64,000 nucleotides of DNA from NCBI GenBank assembly GCA_020850415.1, contig JADZER010000038.1, forward strand, positions 1 through 64,000, in the 5' to 3' direction. This stretch comes from Phycisphaerales bacterium (lineage in GTDB: Bacteria; Planctomycetota; Phycisphaerae; Phycisphaerales; UBA1924). The position numbers and the translations under genes were made by a program. This document shows positions 43,267 through 51,566 of this stretch, piece after piece. The stretch's first letter is position 1, and every line of letters begins with the position of its first letter. The notes under the pieces were generated by a model. That model ran no database searches and was not told where the DNA came from. It saw nothing but the letters and a program-made list of their open reading frames with translations.

Positions 43267-44954
43267 GCGAGCGGGCTGACTATGTGGTCGCGCTCCTGCT
43301 CGAGGAGGGTCTGGTCACCCAGGATCAGCACGACGCCTGCCTGGCCTACGCCCAGGAGCACGGCGTGCAGCTCACCGAGGCGATGGTGATCCAGAGCGTC
43401 GTCACGAGGCGCCAGCTGGCGATCACCCTCGCCGAGATCTCCGAGTGCCCCTACGCGGACCTCGACGCGTTCGAGGTCAATATCCAGAATACCCGCCTCT
43501 TGCCCCACGCCGCGGCGCAGCGGCTCCGGGCGTTCCCGCTCTTCTCGCTCGGCGGCGCGGTCGTGGTCGGGATGTTCGACCCGCTCGATCTTGCCGCGGT
43601 GGACCAGCTCAGGCGTCTGCTCAAGTCGGAGATCGAGCCGGTGCTCTGCGAGCAGCAAGCGCTGACCGATCTGATCGCCCGGGCGTACTCGCTGTCTGGC
43701 GGCTCGATCGCGACCGGGGAGGCCGAGGACGGGGCGCGGAGCCTCGTGACCGGCGACGAGCCGATGGTCGCGGCGGTGAACCAGATCCTCGCCCAGGCGA
43801 TGCGCGAGGGCGCGTCGGATGTCCACATCGGGCCCGACGAGCACGAGCTGCACCTGCGATTCCGGATCGACGGCAGCCTGCAGAAGCGCCACGGGCCCCC
43901 CAAGTCGGGGCACTCGGGGCTCGTCCAGCGGCTCAAGGTCATGGGCTCGCTCGACCTCACCCAGACCCGGCGCCCGCAGGACGGCAAGTTCCGATTCGAG
44001 CACGCCGGCAGGACCGTGGATGTGCGCATGAGCATCATCCCGACGATCTACGGCGAGAATGTGGTGCTGCGCCTGCTGACCTCGGGCGCCAACATCGCCG
44101 GGTTCGCGGAGCTCGGCGTGTCGGGCGACATCGCCGACGCCGTGGGGGCGGTGCTCGACAAGCCCCACGGGATGTTCCTCGTCACCGGGCCGACCGGCTC
44201 GGGCAAGACCACGACGCTCTACACCGCCATCAAGCGTCTGAACACCCCGGACCGGAATGTGATGACGATCGAGGACCCGGTCGAGATCCGGCTCCCCATG
44301 GTCCGCCAGCTCCAGGTGAACCCCGAGATCGGCATGACCTTCGCGGGCGCTCTGAGGTCGATCCTGCGGCAGGACCCCGATGTGGTGCTCGTCGGCGAGA
44401 TCCGCGACGAGGAGACCGCCCGGATCGCCTGCCAGGCGGCGCTGACCGGCCACCTGGTGCTCTCCACGCTGCACACCAACGACGCCCCGGGGGCCGTCGG
44501 GCGCCTGCGCGATATGGGCTGCCCGCCCTTCGCGATCAACGCGGCGCTGGTGGGGGCGATGGCCCAGCGGCTCGCCCGGCGCACCTGTCAGCACTGCGCT
44601 GCGCCCGAGATTCCCGACGGCCTGCTCCTGCGCCGGTTCGGCGTCGGGGACGGCGTCGGCGGGTTTCTGCGGGGCGCGGGGTGCGCCAAGTGCATGAGCA
44701 GCGGGTACAAGGGGCGCCTGGCCATCACCGAGATGTTCCTGATGAACCGCGAGATGCAGGAGATCGTCGAGAGCGGCGGGGCCGCCGCGACCTTCCGCGA
44801 CGCCGCCATACGGTCCGGCATGCGCCCCCTGTGGCGCGACGGCCTCCAGAAGGCGGTCATGGGCTTCACCACGCTCGAGGAGGTCTCGCGCGTCGCGGCC
44901 GTCTCGGCCGAGGAGCTCTCGGCCCCCGCGCGGACCCTGGAGCGTGCCGCATGA
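43263..44954 (+). CDS. GspE/PilB-type assembly ATPase
   Basis: Protein of 563 residues. N-terminal MshEN-like domain (LLLEEGLVTQDQHDACLAYA), then the ATPase: GPTGSGKTTTLY with Lys315, Asp box MTIEDPVEI, Walker B VLVGEIRDEETARIA and His box STLHTNDAPGA. A zinc-binding module follows with CQHC and CAKC (tetracysteine), as in GspE and PilB. It powers pseudopilus/pilus extension at the inner membrane with GspF. Overlaps its neighbours on both sides by 4 bases. Confidence 0.93.
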   Translation: MSERADYVVALLLEEGLVTQDQHDACLAYAQEHGVQLTEAMVIQSVVTRRQLAITLAEISECPYADLDAFEVNIQNTRLLPHAAAQRLRAFPLFSLGGAVVVGMFDPLDLAAVDQLRRLLKSEIEPVLCEQQALTDLIARAYSLSGGSIATGEAEDGARSLVTGDEPMVAAVNQILAQAMREGASDVHIGPDEHELHLRFRIDGSLQKRHGPPKSGHSGLVQRLKVMGSLDLTQTRRPQDGKFRFEHAGRTVDVRMSIIPTIYGENVVLRLLTSGANIAGFAELGVSGDIADAVGAVLDKPHGMFLVTGPTGSGKTTTLYTAIKRLNTPDRNVMTIEDPVEIRLPMVRQLQVNPEIGMTFAGALRSILRQDPDVVLVGEIRDEETARIACQAALTGHLVLSTLHTNDAPGAVGRLRDMGCPPFAINAALVGAMAQRLARRTCQHCAAPEIPDGLLLRRFGVGDGVGGFLRGAGCAKCMSSGYKGRLAITEMFLMNREMQEIVESGGAAATFRDAAIRSGMRPLWRDGLQKAVMGFTTLEEVSRVAAVSAEELSAPARTLERAA

Positions 44955-46147
44955 GCGTCCTGGCCTTCGACTACAGGGCGATGGACCGTGCCGGGCGTGA
45001 GGCCCGGGGCACGGTGACGGCGGCCGACCACGACCAGGCGTTTCGTCTGGTGGTGGAGTCCGGCCTGACGCCGCTCTCAATCAAGGCCGCGAGGCCCGAC
45101 CGGCGCAGCAGCCGGGGCCGGGTCCGTCTGCGGGAGATCTCGCAGTTCACCTACCAGCTCCAGGTGCTGCTTGAGGCCCGCATCCCGATCGGCGACGGCA
45201 TCGCCGGGCTGGCCAAACAGGAGAGCAACGAGCGGTTCCGCAGGGTGCTCCTGGATATCGCCACGCAGGTCGAGGCGGGGCACACGATCGCCAGCGCGAT
45301 GGAGCGTCACCGGAAGGTCTTCGGGGATGTCTATGTCGAGACCGTCGCCGCCGCCGAGCAGAGCGGCACGATCATCAAGACGCTCGACCACCTTTGCGAG
45401 GCGCTGGATCGGATGGAAGCCGCCCGGCGCCAGGTCGTCGGCGCCCTGCTCTACCCGGCGTGCGTCATGGTCACGCTGTTCCTGGCGAGCTCGTTCCTGA
45501 TCACCTACACCATCCCCAAGTTCGCGACGATGTTCGGCGCGCGGGGCATCCAGCTCCCGCTGCTCACCCGAGCGCTCGCGGGCCTGGGCAACAGCGCCCA
45601 GGCGTACTGGTGGGCCTACCTCGCGGTCATCCTCGGCACGATCATCGCGGCCCGCGCCCTGGTGTCCAGACGCCCGCTCGTCGTCGAGCAGCTGCTGCAC
45701 AGGATCCCCGCGGTGGGGGCGGTCATGACCGGGCTGGCCATGGCCAGGTTCACCAGGGTGCTCTCGGTGAGCCTCTCGGCCGGGCTGGGGCTGCTCGACG
45801 CCCTGGAGATGAGCAAGCGGGCCGCGGCACGGGAGATGCTCAGCCGGGATGTCGACCACCTGGGCAGCCAGGTCCGCGTCGGGCGTCGCCTTGCTGACGG
45901 GCTGGCCGAGGCCGGGTACATCCCGTCATTCGCGCGGCGCATGCTCACGGCGGGCGAGCAGTCCGGAGAGCTGGTCCGGATGTGCTCGGTGGTGGCCCGG
46001 CACTACGAGCGGGAGACCGAGCACCGGGTCAAGGCGCTGACGACGGTGCTGGAACCTGTGCTGGTTGTGACGATTGCCGGTGTCGTGCTTGTTGTGGCCC
46101 TGGCCATATTCCTCCCCATGTGGAATATGGTGCAACTCATGAGTTAG
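44951..46147 (+). CDS. GspF/PilC-type inner-membrane platform protein
   Basis: Protein of 398 residues, ATG at 44951 overlapping the ATPase stop. Two T2SSF domains: about 60-185 (FTYQLQVLLEARIPIGDGIA and MERHRKVFGDVYVETVAAAE) and about 260-385 (MARFTRVLSVSLSAGLGLLD and AGEQSGELVRM), separated and ended by membrane helices (CVMVTLFLASSFLITYTIP, VLVVTIAGVVLVVALAIFL). It anchors the ATPase and recruits prepilins. Confidence 0.93.
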   Translation: MSVLAFDYRAMDRAGREARGTVTAADHDQAFRLVVESGLTPLSIKAARPDRRSSRGRVRLREISQFTYQLQVLLEARIPIGDGIAGLAKQESNERFRRVLLDIATQVEAGHTIASAMERHRKVFGDVYVETVAAAEQSGTIIKTLDHLCEALDRMEAARRQVVGALLYPACVMVTLFLASSFLITYTIPKFATMFGARGIQLPLLTRALAGLGNSAQAYWWAYLAVILGTIIAARALVSRRPLVVEQLLHRIPAVGAVMTGLAMARFTRVLSVSLSAGLGLLDALEMSKRAAAREMLSRDVDHLGSQVRVGRRLADGLAEAGYIPSFARRMLTAGEQSGELVRMCSVVARHYERETEHRVKALTTVLEPVLVVTIAGVVLVVALAIFLPMWNMVQLMS

Positions 46148-46210
46148 TCGGTCGACATGTCGGATGTACATCCGGGGGGTTGTACGCGTCTGTTCTCAGG
46201 AGAAAAGCAC

Positions 46211-46648
46211 ATGCGTCTTCGTACAGGCAATTCCCAGTTCCGTAGGGGGTTCACGCTCATCGAGCTGGTCGCGGTGATCATCGTCCTCGCCATTCTCGCC
46301 GGCGTGGCGGTGCCCAAGTACTTCGACTACTCGACCAAGGCCAAGGAGTCCGCCGCCAAGGCGACCCTGGGGGCCACGAGGTCGGCGATAGCCAACTTCT
46401 ACGCCAGCGCCGCACTGAACGACGGGACCGGCGCCTACCCGACGCTCACCGAGCTCGAGGCCGCCGGCTCGGTGATCGAGCAGGAAGTTCCGGAGAACCC
46501 CTACAACGGCTCGACCGATGTGCAGGCGGCGACCTGGGACGCCACTAACCCGCCCGTCTCGGGCACCGCGGGCTGGAACTACGACGCCGCCACCGGCCGG
46601 TTCTGGGCCAACTCCGATTCCTCGGGGGTGGACGAGAACGAGTGGTAG
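46211..46648 (+). CDS. Major pseudopilin/prepilin, GspG-like
   Basis: Protein of 145 residues with AGGAGA upstream. Type III signal: short basic leader RTGNSQFRRG, then FTLIELVAVIIVLAILAGVA with Glu at +5, and the GspG-like VPKYFDYSTKAKESAAKATLG helix. The C-terminal domain is short, ending NSDSSGVDENEW, acidic and possibly calcium-binding as in GspG. First of five pilin-like genes; the likely main shaft subunit. Confidence 0.88.
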   Translation: MRLRTGNSQFRRGFTLIELVAVIIVLAILAGVAVPKYFDYSTKAKESAAKATLGATRSAIANFYASAALNDGTGAYPTLTELEAAGSVIEQEVPENPYNGSTDVQAATWDATNPPVSGTAGWNYDAATGRFWANSDSSGVDENEW

Positions 46649-46690
46649 ATCTCGGGGCCCCGCTCTGAGAGCCATCGCCCGGAGGTGAGG

Positions 46691-47197
46691 ATGGCGACCC
46701 GCGCGTTCACACTCATCGAGCTCGTCGCCGTGATCATGATCACGGCGATTCTCGCTGGGGTGGCGATCCCCGCCGTCTGGGGCGTTGCCGATGCCCGCAG
46801 CACCGGCGCCGCCAGGGCGATTGCCCAGCAGCTTTCCTTCGCCCGCGAGCGCGCGCTCAACACGGGCAACCGGGTCTGGGTCGTGTTCCACACGGGCACC
46901 GACCGCTACGAGCTTCTCGCCGAGCCCGACGGCGGGGCCGGCTACGCCGACGCGGTCGCGCTCCCCGACCCCACCACCGGCAGGGGCATGGGCCTGACGC
47001 TCAATCAGGGCGAGTTCGCCGGCGTCGGCATCGCCTCCGCGGCCTTCGACGGTTCGGCGGTTGTCGGGTTCGACTGGCTCGGCAGCCCGCTGGATGCCTC
47101 GGGCGGGGCGCTCTCCGCGGACGGCGTCGTCACCCTGGATTCCGGCGTCACCATCGGCGTCGCCGCCATGACCGGAGACATCCGCATCGGGCCCTGA
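46691..47197 (+). CDS. Minor pseudopilin, GspH-like
   Basis: Protein of 168 residues, ATG at 46691 five bases after GGAGG. N-terminus MATRA then FTLIELVAVIMITAILAGVA; Ala takes the place of Gly before the cleavage site. The rest matches GspH/FimT: ARAIAQQLSFARERALNTGN near 45-64. It ends shortly after, in a beta-rich domain. It lies between the GspG-like and GspI-like genes, matching the classic order. Confidence 0.85.
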   Translation: MATRAFTLIELVAVIMITAILAGVAIPAVWGVADARSTGAARAIAQQLSFARERALNTGNRVWVVFHTGTDRYELLAEPDGGAGYADAVALPDPTTGRGMGLTLNQGEFAGVGIASAAFDGSAVVGFDWLGSPLDASGGALSADGVVTLDSGVTIGVAAMTGDIRIGP

Positions 47198-47222
47198 GCC
47201 GGCGCGGGAGAAAGGAGCGGGG

Positions 47223-47636
47223 GTGCGACGCCGCGGGTTCTCACTCATCGACGCCATCGCCGCGATCGTCATGCTCAGCGTGGCGGCGCCGGCGATGCTC
47301 GCGGCCCTGGCCTCGGCCCACCGCGACCGCGTGTCGCCCGCCCAGGCCTCCCAGGCCCGGTGGCTCGCGGTCGAGAAGCTCGAGGACATCCTCGCCGACC
47401 GTTCGAGCCCCACCCGCGGCTGGGACTTCGTCGCCGGGGCGAACTACGCCGACGAGTCCTCCATCACCGGGTTCCCCGGCTTCACTCGTGAGGTGGATAT
47501 CGCCGAGACCGGGGCCGACCTGCAGACCGCCGGTGAGGGGTACAAGACCGTCACGGTGACCGTCCTCTGGACGCACCTCGACGGCCAGCAGCACCAGGTC
47601 GAGCTCGCGACCGTCGTGACGGAGTTGCCCGGCTGA
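47223..47636 (+). CDS. Minor pseudopilin, GspI-like, with Asp at +5
   Basis: Protein of 137 residues; GTG start after AAAGGAG. Type III signal MRRRG then FSLIDAIAAIVMLSVAAPAM, so the nearly invariant Glu5 is Asp. A GspI-like ARWLAVEKLEDILADR segment follows. The stop overlaps the next start as TGATG. The change may alter assembly or mark a tip subunit. Confidence 0.78.
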   Translation: MRRRGFSLIDAIAAIVMLSVAAPAMLAALASAHRDRVSPAQASQARWLAVEKLEDILADRSSPTRGWDFVAGANYADESSITGFPGFTREVDIAETGADLQTAGEGYKTVTVTVLWTHLDGQQHQVELATVVTELPG

Positions 47637-48169
47637 TGCGCCGCACCGCCCGATCATCCCGTGGCTTCACGCTCGTCGAGGCCGTCGCGACGATGGTGAT
47701 CCTCGCGACGATCTCCGGCGTGGTGTCGGGCATCGTCTGGGCCGGCGTGCGGGCGTTCGACGAGGGGGCCGAATCGGCCCGCCTGCACAACGAGGCGTCC
47801 ATCGCGATGGAGCGCATGGTCCGCGACCTCCGGGCCGTCCCCCTCGCCGACGACGGGGACCCCGACATCAGCGCCATCACCGCGGACTCCATCACCTGGG
47901 ACGGCGCGACCCGCTCGCTCGCGCTCGACGGCGACGACCTCGTGCTCACCATCGACGGCGAGTCGGGCGTGCTGCTCCGCGATGTCACCGGCTTCACCAT
48001 CGGAGCCTTCGACGCCTCCAACAGCCCGATGGCTGACACCCTCTCGGGCGACGGCGCCGGCCCGGTCAGGCGGATCTCGCTCGAGGTGACCGCCGCCCGC
48101 GGCCGGGCGAGCGCCACCGTCCGCACGAAGATCTTCCTGCGGTGCATGATGCTGGAGGTGGCCGAGTGA
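47636..48169 (+). CDS. Minor pseudopilin, GspJ-like
   Basis: Protein of 177 residues; starts inside the previous stop (TGATG). Signal RTARSSRG then FTLVEAVATMVILATISGVV, with Glu5. The segment NEASIAMERMVRDLRAVPLA (about 60-79) is typical of GspJ. Ends in a beta-rich domain. Overlaps the next gene by 4 bases (GTGA). Confidence 0.83.
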   Translation: MRRTARSSRGFTLVEAVATMVILATISGVVSGIVWAGVRAFDEGAESARLHNEASIAMERMVRDLRAVPLADDGDPDISAITADSITWDGATRSLALDGDDLVLTIDGESGVLLRDVTGFTIGAFDASNSPMADTLSGDGAGPVRRISLEVTAARGRASATVRTKIFLRCMMLEVAE

Positions 48170-48567
48170 CCCCCCGCGCCCCACACGGACGGCGAAGGCG
48201 AGGCGCAATCGGCGTCGCGATGGTCGGCGCGCTCATTGTCGTTGAGCTCGTCATCGTGGTCGCCGTCGTCGGGGGCGGGCTCCACCAGGATCTCACCCTG
48301 CAGCGGATCGATACCAACCGCGCGTTCTACGCCGCCGAGGGCGGCGTCAACATGGCGCTCCGCGAGGCGTGGACAGGGGCCGACGAGGACGGCGACGGGA
48401 CCGTCGGCGCAATCTCGGACAACGCCGACCCCGACGACGACCCGGCCATCGGCGCCGCGGCGGTGTCGGTGTCGGCGACGGAGACGGACGGGGTGACCAC
48501 GCTCACCGGCGTGGGCCGGTCCGAGCGGGCCCGCCGGCGCATCGAGATGCATGTCCAGGCCGAGTGA
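48166..48567 (+). CDS. PilX/GspK-like minor pilin protein
   Basis: Protein of 133 residues from GTG 48166, with GGAGG eight bases upstream and the start overlapping the previous stop. Arg-rich leader then AIGVAMVGALIVVELVIVVA, a hydrophobic helix without the +5 Glu, followed by NRAFYAAEGGVNMALREA, the signature of PilX/GspK N-terminal regions. It is much shorter than GspK (about 300), lacking the large tip domain. Acidic DEDGDGT-type stretch could bind calcium. Confidence 0.72.
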   Translation: MTPRAPHGRRRRGAIGVAMVGALIVVELVIVVAVVGGGLHQDLTLQRIDTNRAFYAAEGGVNMALREAWTGADEDGDGTVGAISDNADPDDDPAIGAAAVSVSATETDGVTTLTGVGRSERARRRIEMHVQAE

Positions 48568-48656
48568 TCGAATGGGCCCAAAGCGCGGGTCGGGTCGAAG
48601 TTGCGCCATCCCCCTGCCGAAGAACCCCCAGAGGTCCCTATCGAGAGAGGGGTTCC

Positions 48657-50339
48657 ATGCGCGGACGCACAAGACAGGTCATTGTCGAGGTCTCACCCAC
48701 CCGGCACGAGCTCGCGGTGTTCGAGCAGGGCCGCCTTATCGGGCACCGGGCCGCCCGCCCCGCCGAGGAGCTGGGCCTGAGCGACTGGCCCGCCATCCTC
48801 CGCTCTCTCGGGGCTGAGCTGGAGAACTGGGTCCCCGACCTGGGCGTCCGGGGGGAGCCCGTGATCGTGGTGTACACCGGGCCCGACACGGCGGCGTCGA
48901 TCTTCGATGCCCCCGCCTCCGCGGGTGAGCAGCGGGCGCGCCTCGCGGCCAAGCTCGCGATGGCGGGCACGATCTCGTTCCCGCTCGAGCAGAACGCGCA
49001 CGCCGAGATATGCATCTTCCGCGACGGGTCGGCGCGAGAGGGTGAGCAGCCCAAGCTCCGCACGCTCGCCCTCGCCGACACCGAGGCGACCATCCTCTCG
49101 CTCGCCATGACCCTCGAGCGCAGCGGGCTGACGCCGACCGGCTTCGTGCCGGCGCCCGGCGCTTCGCTGGCCGCGGCGGTGCATGCGCTCCGGTGCAGCG
49201 CCGCCGCCGGATCCCCGGGCGTGGTGCTGTGGATCGGCGAGCACTCCAGCGTGATCGCCGGGGGCGAGGGTGACCGGCTGAGCTTCGCGCGGCTGATCCC
49301 CGTCGGCACCGAGACGATGGTGGAGGCGCTCTCCGCCCCCGTCCACGCCGGGCGGTCCGACAACACCATCGCCCTCGACCGCTTCAGCGCCCGCGAGCTG
49401 CTCTTCGCCTCCGGGATCCCGACGGTTGACGGCTGGAGCGACCGCACCACGACGATTGACCCCAGCGCCGTGCTCCCGCTCCTGCAGCCGGTGCTCCAGC
49501 GGCTCGTGGTCGAGACCAAGCAGTCCATCCGGTTCGGCTTCGCGCCCGAGCAGCGCCCCCGTGTGCTGCTCCGCGTCGCCGGGCCCGGGGCGAGCATCTC
49601 CGGGCTGGGCACGACCTGCGCCGGCGGTGTCGGCGTCCGGTTCGTGCAAGGGGCCGCGCCGTGCGCCTCCCCGCAGGACGCCACGCTGGGAGATCTGGCG
49701 TCGGTCGTGGCGCTGGGCTGGAAGGCCCCCTCGCTCACCACCCGCGACGCCGCGACCAAGCGCAGCCTCGCCGCGACCCGCCACGCGATTGTCGTCGGCG
49801 CCTCGCTCGGCCTGCTGGCCATCGGCGCCCACGGCGTGGAGAGCTGGCAGCGCCTCCAGGACGCCCGCGCCACGCTGACGCTGCTCGCGGGCGGCTCGGA
49901 GACCGCGTCGAGCGCCGTGCGCGCCGTGCAGAGCTCGGTGGCCGCGGGCATGGGCCTGGCCCGCGCCGAGGCCACCCGAAAGCAGCTGTTCGGCGCCGAG
50001 ACCCCCCACGCCGACATCCTCCGCGCCCTGGCCGCCCTCACGCCCGAGGGCGTCGAGATCACCGAGATCACGCTGTCGGACGACGGTGAGGCCTCCCGCG
50101 CCTCGCTCCGCGGCGTCGCGCACGCGGGGGAGGATATGTCCGACTCGGACCGCTTCAGCGCCTACTCGGCCGGCCTCGCGGCGTGCCCGCTGGTCCTCGG
50201 CACGACGCTCGGCGAGACGCGCCGCACCATGAACAGCGACCACCCGTCGTTGAGTTTCAACCTCTCGCTCCAGCTCGTCGCCCTGCCCACCGGCGCAAGA
50301 ACCGCCGCGGTGGACGGCCAGGAGGGAACGCAGCCGTGA
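48657..50339 (+). CDS. PilM-PilN fusion-like (GspL-type) assembly protein
   Basis: Protein of 560 residues. The N-terminal ~370 residues are an actin-like PilM/GspL-cytoplasmic domain (VIVEVSPTRHELAVFEQG; LLRVAGPGASISGLG). A membrane helix (HAIVVGASLGLLAIGAHGVE, about 378-397) leads into a PilN-like periplasmic coiled region and a ferredoxin-like domain ending LSFNLSLQLVAL. PilM and PilN are separate in most type IV pilus systems, whereas GspL has this single-chain layout. It links the ATPase to the periplasmic ring. Its stop overlaps the PilO-like start. Confidence 0.75.
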   Translation: MRGRTRQVIVEVSPTRHELAVFEQGRLIGHRAARPAEELGLSDWPAILRSLGAELENWVPDLGVRGEPVIVVYTGPDTAASIFDAPASAGEQRARLAAKLAMAGTISFPLEQNAHAEICIFRDGSAREGEQPKLRTLALADTEATILSLAMTLERSGLTPTGFVPAPGASLAAAVHALRCSAAAGSPGVVLWIGEHSSVIAGGEGDRLSFARLIPVGTETMVEALSAPVHAGRSDNTIALDRFSARELLFASGIPTVDGWSDRTTTIDPSAVLPLLQPVLQRLVVETKQSIRFGFAPEQRPRVLLRVAGPGASISGLGTTCAGGVGVRFVQGAAPCASPQDATLGDLASVVALGWKAPSLTTRDAATKRSLAATRHAIVVGASLGLLAIGAHGVESWQRLQDARATLTLLAGGSETASSAVRAVQSSVAAGMGLARAEATRKQLFGAETPHADILRALAALTPEGVEITEITLSDDGEASRASLRGVAHAGEDMSDSDRFSAYSAGLAACPLVLGTTLGETRRTMNSDHPSLSFNLSLQLVALPTGARTAAVDGQEGTQP

Positions 50340-50950
50340 CCCACGAACAAGCCCGCAAGCTGATCGCCCAGCTCGCCATCGCCGCGGCGGTCTGCGCCGG
50401 CGTGCACGCGATCGGCGCCGGCCCGCTCCGCACCAGGGCGCTGGCGGCCGAGGCCGAGCTCGCCTCGTTCATCGACCAGCACGACATGAACGCCGCGGTG
50501 CTCGCGGATCTACCCCGCGTCGTCGAGACCCGCCAACTGACTGATGCGGGCGTCCGGCGCTTCGCCTCTCGGAACCAGCCGGCCCTCGACGAGTCGGCGA
50601 TGTTCACCCAGGTGCTCGATCTCGCGGCCCAGTCGGGCGTGTCGGTCGAGCAGGTCATCCCCGCCGGCGAGGGCCAGCGCGATGTGACCCTCCCTGCCGG
50701 CGCCAAGCCCCGCCCCGGCGACCGGCGCACCCGCTACACGCTTGTCGGCGGCGGGTCGTACGGCGCGACGACAGACTTCCTCGAACGCCTCCAGGGCGAC
50801 TGGGCCTACTGCGCCGTCCGCCAGTGCCGCATCACGCCCGACTACCAGGCGGGCTCGGGGGGCGCGGTGCGGTTCAGCCTGCTGCTCGAGCTGTTCAGCT
50901 TCGACGCCGCGCCGATCTCCCTCACCCCAGGCACGGAGGGCGCGCCATGA
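50336..50950 (+). CDS. PilO/GspM-like inner-membrane protein
   Basis: Protein of 204 residues; GTG start overlaps the upstream stop (GTGA). One membrane helix (LIAQLAIAAAVCAGVHAIG), a short coiled segment and a ferredoxin-like domain with YGATTDFLERLQGDWAYCAV, the PilO signature. It pairs with the PilN-like part of the previous protein to form the alignment subcomplex. Overlaps the next gene by ATGA. Confidence 0.72.
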   Translation: MTHEQARKLIAQLAIAAAVCAGVHAIGAGPLRTRALAAEAELASFIDQHDMNAAVLADLPRVVETRQLTDAGVRRFASRNQPALDESAMFTQVLDLAAQSGVSVEQVIPAGEGQRDVTLPAGAKPRPGDRRTRYTLVGGGSYGATTDFLERLQGDWAYCAVRQCRITPDYQAGSGGAVRFSLLLELFSFDAAPISLTPGTEGAP

Positions 50951-51477
50951 CGCTCCAACGCCCAGACGCCGCACGGCTGCTGCCGGTTGCGGGCATCCTC
51001 GCGCCGGTGTGCGCGGTGCTCGCCGCGAGGGTGTTCTTCACCGTCGGGCCCGCGGAAGCCCCGGGCGCGGTGCCCGCCGGGCAGGCGCTGCCGTCGCTGA
51101 CGACGGCAGCGGCGCCGGGCCGGACCCGGCTGACGGACGCCCAAGCGGCCGCGCTGGCCTACCTCGGTTCGCTCACTCGCGGGGAGGAGATCGACTCACC
51201 GATGGCACGCCCCAGCGCGCCGACCGCCGGGCCGATCACCGCAGATCCCGATCTGCCCGCCGTGCCCTCGTACGACCCGACCCAGGACCTCGCGCTCTCC
51301 TCGGTCATGGGCACGGGGCCGCGGGGCATCGCGTCGATCAGCGGGCGCATCTACCGGCTGGGCGAGGAGATCATCGCCGGGTGGACCCTCACAGCGGTGG
51401 ATGTCCGCAACCGCACCGCCACGCTCACCAACACCGACGGCCGGGTCTGCGTGCTCCGGCACCTGCAGGACAACTAG
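50947..51477 (+). CDS. GspC/PilP-like protein closing the operon
   Basis: Protein of 176 residues: an N-terminal membrane helix (LPVAGILAPVCAVLAARVFF), a Pro/Ala-rich linker and a small beta domain ISGRIYRLGEEIIAGWTLTA, then VDVRNRTATLTNTDGRVCVL, resembling the homology-region domain of GspC and PilP that contacts the secretin. It is the last gene of the tightly packed run; no secretin gene follows. Confidence 0.65.
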   Translation: MTLQRPDAARLLPVAGILAPVCAVLAARVFFTVGPAEAPGAVPAGQALPSLTTAAAPGRTRLTDAQAAALAYLGSLTRGEEIDSPMARPSAPTAGPITADPDLPAVPSYDPTQDLALSSVMGTGPRGIASISGRIYRLGEEIIAGWTLTAVDVRNRTATLTNTDGRVCVLRHLQDN

Positions 51478-51566
51478 CGGCGGCGGTGGCCCGGACGCTG
51501 GGGCTTGGCGGGTGGGCGCCGCCGGGCCAGTGAATCCGCGAGGTCGCGCGGCCCGTACCCTACACC

